Positions 28,229 to 37,264 of a stretch of 64,000 bases of DNA are shown here, piece after piece. Within the stretch, counting starts at the first letter, position 1, and each line of letters opens with the position of its first letter. The position numbers were made by a program, and so were the translations under genes. The notes under the pieces are model-generated. The model was given only the letters and a program-made list of their open reading frames with translations. It was not told the DNA's origin and searched no databases. The stretch is taken from contig NZ_CALSBP010000002.1 of NCBI RefSeq assembly GCF_943373825.1, positions 3,089,501 through 3,153,500 of the forward strand, written 5' to 3'. The DNA is from Aquimarina spinulae. Its GTDB lineage: Bacteria > Bacteroidota > Bacteroidia > Flavobacteriales > Flavobacteriaceae.

Positions 28229-29134
28229 CTATCTAGAGGTATATACCAATCCAAATGAAAAAACAGATTCTTTATTATAATTTCTACCATCTAGAGTAGT
28301 ACCGTAGCCAGCAGAAATACCTAAAGCGTTTTTGTAAACGGGAACATAAAAATCGAAAGAAAGATTAGTGAAATCTACTTCGGTTTCTGGTAAGATAGCA
28401 GGCCCTCCTGCATTACCAAATTCTGGGGTGCCAATATCATATCCCGACATAGAGTTTTGTATGTCGAGTTTAGCATGTACATAAAGAAATTTATTATAGT
28501 ACCCTATTTTGGCACTGTACAACATAGCATTAGGAATATCAAAATCATTACTGTTACGTATACTATATCCTAATTGTAGTTCACTAAATATTTTAAACGG
28601 AGTGGTATATTGAAATATAGCAGAGCCATTAACAGTGGTAGCTTCATTACCTAGAGAAAGTACGCCTCCTCCTTTATAATTCCCTACAGGAAATGTTACT
28701 CCAGAAGCACCTCCTAAGGTTATCTGGGAAGAGTTGTCAAATTTTTTCTCCAAAACTCTGGCTTTTAGAAAAATCCCTAAATCCTGAATACCATCTATCT
28801 GTGCTACATTTTGAACGGGATCAAGTGCTCCATCTTCACTTTCGACACTAATATATGGTAGAGTAACGGTTGTAGATAACCAATTTGTGATTGCATATTG
28901 GCTATAAAAGGAAATAATAGATGAAGAAATTTCTCCTAAACCAGCAGGGTTTCCTTCAGATAATGTAGACCCTCTATAGAACTGATCGTAACTCTTGTAT
29001 CCATAACTGGGTGCCAATGTAAAAGAATTCTTTTTAGGGTAAAATCCGTTTACAGGAACTTGTCCTATCACATTTAAAAATGGGAAAATACATAATGTGA
29101 TCCCTATTAGGGATCTTTTAGATTTGTGCAACAT
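28229..29134 (-). CDS. Outer-membrane beta-barrel protein (transporter-like)
   Basis: 301 residues with a signal peptide ending near VIGQ. The mature chain shows alternating amphipathic strands with aromatic ends and a C-terminal Phe-rich strand (VFSFGLVYTSR), as in outer-membrane channels of the MetA-pathway/phenol-degradation-like group. Opening repeat: FTLAPSYGYKSYDQFY. Ligand unknown. Its first codons contain a perfect 17-bp palindrome (29099-29115). Confidence 0.8.
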   Translation of the reverse strand: MLHKSKRSLIGITLCIFPFLNVIGQVPVNGFYPKKNSFTLAPSYGYKSYDQFYRGSTLSEGNPAGLGEISSSIISFYSQYAITNWLSTTVTLPYISVESEDGALDPVQNVAQIDGIQDLGIFLKARVLEKKFDNSSQITLGGASGVTFPVGNYKGGGVLSLGNEATTVNGSAIFQYTTPFKIFSELQLGYSIRNSNDFDIPNAMLYSAKIGYYNKFLYVHAKLDIQNSMSGYDIGTPEFGNAGGPAILPETEVDFTNLSFDFYVPVYKNALGISAGYGTTLDGRNYNKESVFSFGLVYTSR

Positions 29135-29351
29135 AACTGTAATTTTGGTTAATAAATTAGTTGGCTTAGCCGTGCTTATTCAGTTCACCTTACCAATATT
29201 ACATGTTACTCTTTTGTTAAGATTTATTAAAGCAATGTTAATAGAAGTCAAAAACTTATTGATCTTACTTTTTTACCATAATAAGTGTAGTTTTTACTTG
29301 ATTGAGAAAGAATATTAAGATGTATACTTGTTTAACAAAATGAGAATCAAT

Positions 29352-30401
29352 TTATAATACTTTTATTTTTATATATTGATAACAATGTTCTTTGAATCCT
29401 TCATTTTCGGCATGTTGTAATGACATTATTTTCATGCAAAACTCATCTTTGTTGATCCAAAAAATACTATTCTCTTCTTGTGAATGGAACCATCCTTGAA
29501 AATTAACCATCAATCTCAATATATAATTGTTTTTTTCTATATCAAATAACTGTAGATCTATCGGTTCTATAGTTTGCCCATCTATAGAAGCGGTGATCAT
29601 TTTTTTCCAATTTGGTGAAATAATTGGTTTTTCGGCAAGAGTATCTTTTCTGGTGGTAGCCTTATTAATTAATAAATGTTCACTATATCCTATATAATCT
29701 CCACGAATCACATAGGTATTTAAACTATCAATAGCTCCTAAATAATCATACGATACGTCACCCATATCTTTTTCTCTTATATCTAGCAGTGTAATAATTC
29801 CCTGATCCGTAGGTAAATCTATTTTCCCATTATCTTTTTTAATCTCTAAGGTATCTTCTCTTATTGTTATGAAGTTGTTTTGTCTTTGTTTTAACTCTTT
29901 ATACGTTTTTTTTGAGATTAACTCTAAAATAAGGTATTTATCTATATCACTATCCTTATTGTATGAACGAGTAGAGTTTAAATCAGTATTGGATAATCGA
30001 TATGGCATTGGGTTTTTTGTGGTTAAGAACCCATCAAAAACATAGCCTTTTATCCTAGTAGTTTCTTTTGAATCTATTAGTACCCATTTACCATCAATTG
30101 TTTTTGTGCCTTCTTTAACCTGAAAAGCTTGACGAGTCTCTTCGATAATTTGAACAGGAGTCCCGTAATCCAAAGTACTTATCTTTTCGGCATTAATATC
30201 AGGCTGTTTCCGTACACTAAGTCCGTTAATAGCTGTTACATAATGAAATATAGTATTGTCAATTTTTTCTGAAGTTGCTTCTATATTATTTTGACGATCA
30301 TTTTTATGCTCATCCTGTTTATTTTTTATACTACTATCTTTACAATTCAAGAAAAACATAACAATAAGTAGTAACATGATCAGATTTAAAAGCGTCCTCA
30401 T
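29352..30401 (-). CDS. Lipoprotein with bacterial SH3 domain
   Basis: 349 residues, SPII signal (FFLNCKDSS), then a low-complexity spacer and an SH3b domain at about residues 50-125 (TAINGLSVRKQPDINAEKISTLDYGTPVQIIEE ... WVLID). The C-terminal 200 residues are beta-rich with no recognised motif (YDYLGAIDSLNTYVIRGDY). SH3b domains usually bind cell wall peptides, so an envelope sensor or hydrolase helper is possible; not established. Confidence 0.8.
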   Translation of the reverse strand: MRTLLNLIMLLLIVMFFLNCKDSSIKNKQDEHKNDRQNNIEATSEKIDNTIFHYVTAINGLSVRKQPDINAEKISTLDYGTPVQIIEETRQAFQVKEGTKTIDGKWVLIDSKETTRIKGYVFDGFLTTKNPMPYRLSNTDLNSTRSYNKDSDIDKYLILELISKKTYKELKQRQNNFITIREDTLEIKKDNGKIDLPTDQGIITLLDIREKDMGDVSYDYLGAIDSLNTYVIRGDYIGYSEHLLINKATTRKDTLAEKPIISPNWKKMITASIDGQTIEPIDLQLFDIEKNNYILRLMVNFQGWFHSQEENSIFWINKDEFCMKIMSLQHAENEGFKEHCYQYIKIKVL

Positions 30402-30438
30402 TCTATTAGTTTTTAAAATATTTTAAAGTAAAAAAGAT

Positions 30439-30906
30439 TTACCAGGTTTTGTATGGCTTTTTACTTAATTGAGAATTATAATATCTTCTATCTCCTGTAA
30501 CTTCTTTTCCTAACCAATCTGGCTTTAGGAAGGTTTCATTTTCGTCATCTAACTCAATTTCGGCTATGATGAGATCTTTGTTCTCTCCATAGAATTCATC
30601 GACTTCGTAGATATGATTTCCCAAAGGGATTTCATATCGTATTTTTTCTATAATTCCTTTTTCGCATAAAGGCATCAATTGTTCTGCTTCTGATACATCA
30701 ATTTCTTTTTCCCATTCAAATCGTGAAGTCCCCGAAGTGTTACCAATTCCTTTTACAGTGATAAAGGCATATTCTCCTCTGATTCGTATACGAACTGTTC
30801 GTGCTGGGTCAGTATTTAGAAATCCCTGTATGATGCGAGTATTTTTTTGCGCCTCATTTTTAAACGTTTGAGAGGTTACCAGGAATTTACGTTCTATTTC
30901 AATCAT
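30439..30906 (-). CDS. CYTH domain protein (triphosphate tunnel phosphatase-like)
   Basis: 155 residues, a complete CYTH fold. Signature EIERKFLV at the start (ExExK metal and phosphate binding), RTVRIRIRGEYAFITVKG, FEWEKEID, YEVDEFYGENKDLIIAEIELDDE. Likely cleaves inorganic triphosphate or a related compound with a divalent metal. Lies 37 nt after the start of the SH3 lipoprotein region and probably shares its transcript. Confidence 0.92.
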   Translation of the reverse strand: MIEIERKFLVTSQTFKNEAQKNTRIIQGFLNTDPARTVRIRIRGEYAFITVKGIGNTSGTSRFEWEKEIDVSEAEQLMPLCEKGIIEKIRYEIPLGNHIYEVDEFYGENKDLIIAEIELDDENETFLKPDWLGKEVTGDRRYYNSQLSKKPYKTW

Positions 30907-30972
30907 GATTAATTATTGGGTTATTTCAGACGATGTAGAAATGTTTTATAATCAGAGATAAAGATATTATAA

Positions 30973-31000
30973 TTTGGATCATCAATATCTATTATTTTTG
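30973..31000 (+). promoter_or_regulatory. Probable dinB promoter
   Basis: TTTG at 30973-30976 and TATTTTTG at 30993-31000, 16 bp apart. The -7 box ends only 4 nt before the GTG at 31005, so the mRNA would be nearly leaderless or start at the TTG at 31014. Confidence 0.4.
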
Positions 31001-31004
31001 TAAA

Positions 31005-32111
31005 GTGGAAGAGTTGGATACATATAGAAAAATCATACATGTAGATATGGATGCATTCTATGCTTCGGTAGAACAATTGGATAATCCCGAACTTAGAGGA
31101 AAGCCGTTAGCCGTTGGCGGCGGTGGAAAACGAGGAGTGGTTAGTGCAGCCAGTTATGAGGCCCGTGTATTTGGTGTGCGATCTGCTATGCCTGGTTTTA
31201 AAGCAAGAAAACTTTGTCCTGAGCTGATTTTTGTTCGACCTCGATTTGATCGGTATCAAGAAATTTCTTCTAAAATCAGAAAAATATTTTTTGAGTATAC
31301 AGATCTGGTAGAACCTTTATCCTTGGATGAGGCTTATCTGGATGTTACCGAGAATAAAAAAGGCAACCCCAGTGCAACGCTTATTGCTCAGGAAATTAGA
31401 AAACAGATTTTTGATGAGCTTGGATTAACCGCTTCTGCGGGAATATCGATCAATAAATTTATTGCCAAAGTAGCAAGTGACTATAATAAACCTAATGGGC
31501 AAAAAACAGTAAACCCTGAAGAAGTAATCGAATTTCTGGAAGGTCTGGATGTTAAAAAATTCTATGGAGTTGGTAAAGTTACCCAGGCTAAAATGTATCA
31601 AATGGGGATTTATACAGGAAAAGATTTAAAATTAAAATCAGAAGAGTTTCTTACTCAGCATTTTGGTAAATCAGGAGGGCATTACTATCGCATTGTAAGA
31701 GGAATTCATTTAAGCGAGGTAAAACCCAACCGTGAGCGCAAATCCCTGGCAGCAGAACGAACTTTTAGCGAAAATATAGCTTCAGAAATCTATATGCTAG
31801 AGCGATTAGAAAGTATCGCAGAAGAACTTCAAAAACGTCTTAAACGAAGCAAAGTTTCGGGTAGAACAGTGACTTTAAAAATAAGGTATAGCGATTTTAC
31901 ACTACAGACCCGAAGTAAAACATTACCTTATTTTGTAAGTGATACCGATATCTTATTAGAAACCGCAAAAGAGTTATTGTACCAAGACAAAATGAAAAAC
32001 TCTGTGAGATTATTAGGGATTTCACTCTCTAATCTCAATACGGGGAAGGAGAAGAAAAAAGAAAAGGAAAAAGAAGAAGTAGAGATTATTCAGTTACGAT
32101 TTGATTTTTAG
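31005..32111 (+). CDS. dinB: DNA polymerase IV (Y-family)
   Basis: 368 residues. Palm residues in HVDMDAFYASVEQ and LSLDEAYLDVTE, SAGISINKFIAKVASDYNKPNGQ, helix-hairpin-helix region (FYGVGKVTQAKMYQMGI) and little finger (SLAAERTFSENI). Performs error-prone translesion synthesis. The C-terminus is a Lys/Glu run ending in IQLRFDF, which resembles a beta-clamp binding peptide. Start is ambiguous: GTG at 31005, or TTG at 31014 if the promoter above is correct. Confidence 0.95.
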   Translation: MEELDTYRKIIHVDMDAFYASVEQLDNPELRGKPLAVGGGGKRGVVSAASYEARVFGVRSAMPGFKARKLCPELIFVRPRFDRYQEISSKIRKIFFEYTDLVEPLSLDEAYLDVTENKKGNPSATLIAQEIRKQIFDELGLTASAGISINKFIAKVASDYNKPNGQKTVNPEEVIEFLEGLDVKKFYGVGKVTQAKMYQMGIYTGKDLKLKSEEFLTQHFGKSGGHYYRIVRGIHLSEVKPNRERKSLAAERTFSENIASEIYMLERLESIAEELQKRLKRSKVSGRTVTLKIRYSDFTLQTRSKTLPYFVSDTDILLETAKELLYQDKMKNSVRLLGISLSNLNTGKEKKKEKEKEEVEIIQLRFDF

Positions 32112-32228
32112 AACTATATTGAGAATAACTTTTTTAGCATAAAAATCACTATTCTCGTTAGTCCTACTGAGGTTGCGGAAGTACAATTCTTCTTTCAGTC
32201 GAATCATTCGAATGGATGTGATTTTAGA

Positions 32229-33374
32229 TCAAATCTCACACAAAATCTCTGCGGCTCGTTTTAACGTTTCTTCGGTTTTAGCAAAGCAAAAACGTAGTAC
32301 TTTATCGTCTTTCTGATTTAAGTTAAAAACGGATACCGGGATGGATGCAATTTTATATTCTTTGGTTAACCTTTCAGCGAAAGCTACATCATTTTCATCA
32401 GTAATAGCAGAATAATCTAATACCTGAAAATAAGTTCCGGATGCAGGAATAAACTTAAAACGAGAATCGGTAATCATAGATAGGAAAAAATCCCGTTTTT
32501 GCTGATAAAAATCCGGAAGGGAAAGATAATGCTCCGGAACTTTTAAATATTCGGCCAAGGCATATTGCATAGGATGACTACTAGAAAAGACATTAAATTG
32601 ATGTACTTTTCTAAATTCTGTCATTAATTCTTTTGGAGCCAGGCAATACCCCATTTTCCAACCGGTAGTATGAAATGTTTTCCCGAAAGAAGCAGTAATA
32701 AAAGCACGTTCGGCTAGTCCGGGAAATAATGCAGCACTTTGATGTTTCTGATCATCAAAAATGATGTGCTCATAAACTTCATCACTCAATAAAATGATAT
32801 CTGTGTTCTTAATTAGTTTTTCTAACTGAAGCATATCTTCTTTAGATAAAACACTACCACTTGGATTATGAGGTGTGTTTATAATAACCATTTTGGTTTT
32901 AGAAGTGATTTTAGATGCCACTTCTTGCCAATCAACGCTAAAATTAGGAGCTGTTAATTGAACTGGAACGATTGTTCCTCCATATAATTTGATTGATGGT
33001 TCATATGAATCATAGGCAGGTTTAAATATAATTACCTCATCCCCAGGATGTATAAAAGCCGAAATAATAGTAAAAATTGCCTGTGTAGCACCAGAGGTTA
33101 TAGTAATATCGGTTTCGGGATGATAATGACTGCCGTATAGCGTGTTGGTTTTTTTAGTGATAACTTCTCTTAAAGAAAGCGATCCAGGCATTGGTGCATA
33201 TTGATTATACCCATTTTGCATGGCCCGAGTTACCAAATTAATTAGTTCTGGGCTTGCTTCAAAATTAGGAAAACCCTGAGACAGGTTTAACGCTTCATGT
33301 TTATGAGCTAATTGACTCATTACGGTAAATATGGTAGTTGAAACCTCTGGAAGTTTGGAATTGATATTTTGCAT
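32229..33374 (-). CDS. Methionine aminotransferase (class I/II PLP enzyme)
   Basis: 381 residues, fold type I aminotransferase. NLSQGFPNF at the N-terminus, NTPHNPSG, DEVYEHIIFD, and the PLP lysine in SFGKTFHTTGWKMGY; Arg in RFCFAK binds the carboxylate. This combination matches the YbdL-type methionine (kynurenine-like) aminotransferases, which regenerate methionine from its keto acid. Convergent with dinB. Confidence 0.88.
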   Translation of the reverse strand: MQNINSKLPEVSTTIFTVMSQLAHKHEALNLSQGFPNFEASPELINLVTRAMQNGYNQYAPMPGSLSLREVITKKTNTLYGSHYHPETDITITSGATQAIFTIISAFIHPGDEVIIFKPAYDSYEPSIKLYGGTIVPVQLTAPNFSVDWQEVASKITSKTKMVIINTPHNPSGSVLSKEDMLQLEKLIKNTDIILLSDEVYEHIIFDDQKHQSAALFPGLAERAFITASFGKTFHTTGWKMGYCLAPKELMTEFRKVHQFNVFSSSHPMQYALAEYLKVPEHYLSLPDFYQQKRDFFLSMITDSRFKFIPASGTYFQVLDYSAITDENDVAFAERLTKEYKIASIPVSVFNLNQKDDKVLRFCFAKTEETLKRAAEILCEI

Positions 33375-33522
33375 AGGGTAAAATTAGCATAATTGTAAAA
33401 AAAAGCGTTGTTTTTTGTTTAAAGTTAATGCTGTATTTCAAACGTTTTAGTGCTTAGCGATAAACAAAGCCTCTTTCTTTTTTATATTCATTATAAATAG
33501 CGAAATAAACCCAAGGTAAAGC

Positions 33523-33553
33523 TTGGCTAAAAAAGCATTGAACCCTATTTTTG
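33523..33553 (+). promoter_or_regulatory. sdhCAB promoter
   Basis: TTG (33523-33525), 20 bp, TATTTTTG (33546-33553); start codon 28 nt later. Good match to the Bacteroidetes consensus. Confidence 0.6.
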
Positions 33554-33581
33554 CTTCACAACTAATTAAACATTTTAAATA

Positions 33582-34241
33582 ATGGGTGGATTGATAAAAT
33601 CTTCAATAGCTAGAAAAGTAGCCATGGCACTTTCGGGACTTTTCTTAGTTTTCTTCTTATTACAACACTTTACCATCAATTTTACTTCAATTTTCAGCGC
33701 AGATACATTTAATGAGTTATCTCATTTTATGGGTACAAATCCGCTAGTTCAATTCGCATTGCAGCCTGTACTTATTTTTGGAGTGGTTTTTCATTTTGTG
33801 ATGGGTTTTGTATTAGAAATCAAAAACAAGAATGCCAGAGCGGTTAAATATGCGAAATATAGTGGAGGAGCTAACGCTTCTTGGATGTCTAGAAATATGA
33901 TTTATTCTGGATTAGTGATTCTTGCATTTTTAGGGTTGCATTTCTATGACTTTTGGGTTCCAGAAATAGTGCATAAATATGTAGAATTTGCACCAGAAGA
34001 TCCAACACGATATTATACAGAATTACTACATAAATTTGAGAGCCCGATTCGCACTGGGTTATATGCACTTTCATTTGTGTTTTTAGCATTGCATTTGTGG
34101 CATGGGTTTGCATCTTCGTTTCAATCTGTAGGATTTAATAATAAATATTCTATAGCAGCAACCAAGTTTGCTAAAGCTTTTGCAATAGTAATTCCTGTAG
34201 GGTTTATTGTTATCGCCTTAGTGCTTCATTTTACTCATTAA
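33582..34241 (+). CDS. sdhC: Succinate dehydrogenase cytochrome b subunit
   Basis: 219 residues with five membrane helices and heme-ligand histidines ([42 protein letters not shown]). Single-subunit anchor with two b hemes, as in Bacteroidetes and epsilon-proteobacterial enzymes. Couples succinate oxidation (or fumarate reduction) to menaquinone at the membrane. First gene of the sdhCAB operon. Confidence 0.95.
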   Translation: MGGLIKSSIARKVAMALSGLFLVFFLLQHFTINFTSIFSADTFNELSHFMGTNPLVQFALQPVLIFGVVFHFVMGFVLEIKNKNARAVKYAKYSGGANASWMSRNMIYSGLVILAFLGLHFYDFWVPEIVHKYVEFAPEDPTRYYTELLHKFESPIRTGLYALSFVFLALHLWHGFASSFQSVGFNNKYSIAATKFAKAFAIVIPVGFIVIALVLHFTH

Positions 34242-34254
34242 AAACACCACTAGT

Positions 34255-36270
34255 ATGTCAATTTTAGATTCTAAAATACCTGAAGGTCCACTGGCAGATA
34301 AGTGGACAAATTATAAAAATAAAATTAACCTGGTTAATCCGGCGAATAAACGAAACATAGATGTTATCGTTGTTGGTACAGGATTAGCAGGAGGAAGTGC
34401 GGCTGCTACATTGGCCGAGCTTGGATATAATGTGAAAACATTCTGCTATCAAGATTCTCCTCGTCGTGCCCATTCGATTGCAGCACAAGGTGGAATTAAT
34501 GCAGCAAAAAACTATCAGGGCGACGGTGATTCTGATTACCGACTGTTTTATGATACTGTAAAAGGAGGAGATTATCGTTCTCGTGAAGCTAATGTATATC
34601 GATTGGCAGAAGTTTCAGGAAATATTATCGATCAGTGCGTAGCACAAGGAGTTCCTTTTGCACGTGAATATGGTGGGTTATTAGATAATCGTTCCTTTGG
34701 AGGAGTATTAGTATCCAGAACATTTTATGCCAAAGGACAAACAGGGCAGCAATTGCTTCTTGGTGCATATTCTGCAATGAATCGTCAAATCAATAGAGGA
34801 AAAATACAAGCTTTTAACCGTCACGAAATGTTAGATTTAGTGAAGATTGATGGAAAAGCTCGTGGAATTATAGCTCGTGACTTGGTTACCGGAGAAATAG
34901 AACGCCATTCGGCTCATGCCGTAGTATTGGCGAGTGGAGGGTACGGAAATGTATTCTTCTTAAGTACCAATGCAATGGGAAGTAATGTTATGGCAGCATG
35001 GAGAGCACACCGTAGAGGAGCTTTCTTTGCAAACCCTTGTTATACTCAGATTCATCCAACTTGTATACCTGTATCGGGAGATCATCAATCTAAATTAACG
35101 TTGATGTCTGAGTCACTACGTAATGATGGACGTATATGGGTACCAAAAAGAAAGGAAGATGTAGAAGCAATACGTGAAGGTAAATTAAAACCAACACAGT
35201 TATCAGAAGAAGAAAGAGATTACTATCTCGAACGTCGTTATCCAGCTTTTGGTAACCTGGTGCCACGTGATGTAGCTTCGAGAGCAGCAAAAGAACGTTG
35301 TGATGCCGGTTTTGGAGTAAATAAAACAGGAGAAGCTGTATATCTGGATTTCGCATCAGCGATCCAACGATACGGAAAAGAAAAAGCAATGACTTCGGGT
35401 ATGCATAACCCTTCTAAGGAAGAAATTACGAAGATGGGAGAAGAGGTTATCGAAAGCAAATATGGGAATCTATTTCAGATGTATGAAAAGATTGTAGATG
35501 AGAACCCTTATAAGTCTCCAATGATGATCTATCCAGCTGTACATTATACAATGGGAGGTCTTTGGGTAGATTATAACTTGCAAACTACTATACCAGGATG
35601 TTACGCCGCAGGAGAAGCAAATTTCTCTGATCACGGTGCGAACCGTCTTGGAGCATCAGCATTGATGCAAGGACTGGCAGACGGGTATTTTGTATTGCCA
35701 TATACAATAGGAGATTATTTATCTAGCGATATTCGAACAGGAAAAATCCCAACAGATACGCCAGAGTTTGATCAAGCCGAAAAAGAAGTGAAAGATCGTA
35801 TCGAGAAGTTAATGGGTGGATCAGGAGAACATTCTGTAGATTATTACCATAAGAAATTAGGTAAAATCATGTGGAACAAATGTGGAATGTCTCGTAATGA
35901 GAAAGAGCTAAAAGAAGCTATCGAAGAAATCGCAGTACTACGTGAGGATTTTTGGAAAAATGTAAAAGTTCCGGGAACGGTTAATAGTATGAACCCAGAA
36001 TTAGAAAAAGCAGGAAGAGTAGCTGATTTCTTAGAATTGGGAGAGTTATTTGCCAAAGATGCATTAAATCGCAATGAATCTTGTGGAGGACATTTTAGAG
36101 AAGAATCTGTAGAACAGTCTGGGGAACAAAAAGGAGAAGCACTTAGAGATGATAAAAACTTTAAGTATGTAGCAGCGTGGGAGTACAAAGGAGAGCCTAA
36201 AGATGCCGAACTGCATAAAGAAGATCTGGTCTTCGAAAACATTGAATTAAAAACACGTTCTTATAAATAA
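34255..36270 (+). CDS. sdhA: Succinate dehydrogenase/fumarate reductase flavoprotein subunit
   Basis: 671 residues. Dinucleotide motif [17 protein letters not shown], covalent FAD histidine region ([19 protein letters not shown]), active-site segments HPTCIP and [15 protein letters not shown], then [18 protein letters not shown]. Oxidises succinate to fumarate in the TCA cycle. 13 nt behind sdhC. Confidence 0.97.
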   Translation: MSILDSKIPEGPLADKWTNYKNKINLVNPANKRNIDVIVVGTGLAGGSAAATLAELGYNVKTFCYQDSPRRAHSIAAQGGINAAKNYQGDGDSDYRLFYDTVKGGDYRSREANVYRLAEVSGNIIDQCVAQGVPFAREYGGLLDNRSFGGVLVSRTFYAKGQTGQQLLLGAYSAMNRQINRGKIQAFNRHEMLDLVKIDGKARGIIARDLVTGEIERHSAHAVVLASGGYGNVFFLSTNAMGSNVMAAWRAHRRGAFFANPCYTQIHPTCIPVSGDHQSKLTLMSESLRNDGRIWVPKRKEDVEAIREGKLKPTQLSEEERDYYLERRYPAFGNLVPRDVASRAAKERCDAGFGVNKTGEAVYLDFASAIQRYGKEKAMTSGMHNPSKEEITKMGEEVIESKYGNLFQMYEKIVDENPYKSPMMIYPAVHYTMGGLWVDYNLQTTIPGCYAAGEANFSDHGANRLGASALMQGLADGYFVLPYTIGDYLSSDIRTGKIPTDTPEFDQAEKEVKDRIEKLMGGSGEHSVDYYHKKLGKIMWNKCGMSRNEKELKEAIEEIAVLREDFWKNVKVPGTVNSMNPELEKAGRVADFLELGELFAKDALNRNESCGGHFREESVEQSGEQKGEALRDDKNFKYVAAWEYKGEPKDAELHKEDLVFENIELKTRSYK

Positions 36271-36276
36271 AAAGCT

Positions 36277-37023
36277 ATGAATCTTACATTAAAAATATGG
36301 CGTCAAAGTGATGCTGATTCCAAAGGAAAGTTAGTAGACTATAAAATTTCTGGAATAGAAGGAGACATGTCTTTTTTAGAAATGTTAGACGTGTTAAATG
36401 AAGACTTGATCAATAAAGGAGAAGAACCTGTAGTTTTTGATCACGATTGTAGAGAAGGGATCTGCGGAGCCTGTTCGTTACAAATCAATGGAGAACCTCA
36501 TGGGCCAGATCGTTTAGTAACTACCTGTCAATTGCATATGCGTAAGTTTAACGATGGAGATACTATTTATATAGAGCCGTTTAGAGCAAAAGCATTTCCT
36601 GTAGTAAAGGATTTAATGGTAGACCGCTCTTCTTTTGAGCGTATACAGCATGCAGGAGGGTATATTTCTGTTAATACTTCGGGAAACACACAAGACGCAA
36701 ATGCTATCCCTATTCGTAAAGAAGATGCAGACGAGGCTATGGATGCAGCAACTTGTATTGGTTGTGGTGCTTGTGTGGCAGCTTGTAAAAATGCGTCGGC
36801 TATGTTATTTACTTCGGCTAAAGTTTCGCAATTTGCGTTGCTACCACAAGGTCAGGTAGAAGCTACAGAACGTGTACTGGCAATGGTAAACCAAATGGAT
36901 GAAGAAGGATTTGGGAACTGTACCAATACTGGTGCTTGTGAAATCGAATGTCCTAAAGGGATATCATTAGAAAATATAGCACGTATGAACCGTGAATATT
37001 TAAAAGCAAGCATGAAAGGATAG
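36277..37023 (+). CDS. sdhB: Succinate dehydrogenase iron-sulfur subunit
   Basis: 248 residues. The [2Fe-2S] site [11 protein letters not shown] plus Cys in TTCQLH, then [12 protein letters not shown] and [15 protein letters not shown] for the 4Fe-4S and 3Fe-4S clusters. Transfers electrons from SdhA to the cytochrome b anchor. 6 nt behind sdhA; a strong terminator follows. Confidence 0.97.
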   Translation: MNLTLKIWRQSDADSKGKLVDYKISGIEGDMSFLEMLDVLNEDLINKGEEPVVFDHDCREGICGACSLQINGEPHGPDRLVTTCQLHMRKFNDGDTIYIEPFRAKAFPVVKDLMVDRSSFERIQHAGGYISVNTSGNTQDANAIPIRKEDADEAMDAATCIGCGACVAACKNASAMLFTSAKVSQFALLPQGQVEATERVLAMVNQMDEEGFGNCTNTGACEIECPKGISLENIARMNREYLKASMKG

Positions 37024-37050
37024 TTATTTTCTTTACGATTATAAAATAGA

Positions 37051-37080
37051 AACCGAAGTATATACTACTTCGGTTTTTTT
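37051..37080 (+). terminator. sdh operon terminator
   Basis: AACCGAAGTA (37051-37060), 5-nt loop, TACTTCGGTT (37066-37075), then five more Ts. Ten perfect pairs. Confidence 0.9.
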
Positions 37081-37264
37081 ATTGCATAATTTTTTTAAAA
37101 TATTGATAATAAGCTGTTTCGTAGTGATTATTGATTTCAATTGGCTGTTTTTAAGCATTTAAAGTTAGATTTAAGCTAGTTTCTTCATGAAACAGGGGAG
37201 TAATCTTTTAAATCGTCAAAAAATAGACATATGCTCACAAGAATCATATTTTTGAGAATTGTGT

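Noticed and set aside
29097..29318. 73-codon plus-strand ORF upstream of the outer-membrane gene
   Set aside because: Mostly antisense or promoter sequence with no domain; hydrophobic by AT-rich composition.
32111..32229. GAGAATA/TATTCTC pair between dinB and the aminotransferase gene
   Set aside because: Only seven AT-rich pairs over a 22-nt loop; too weak to call a terminator.
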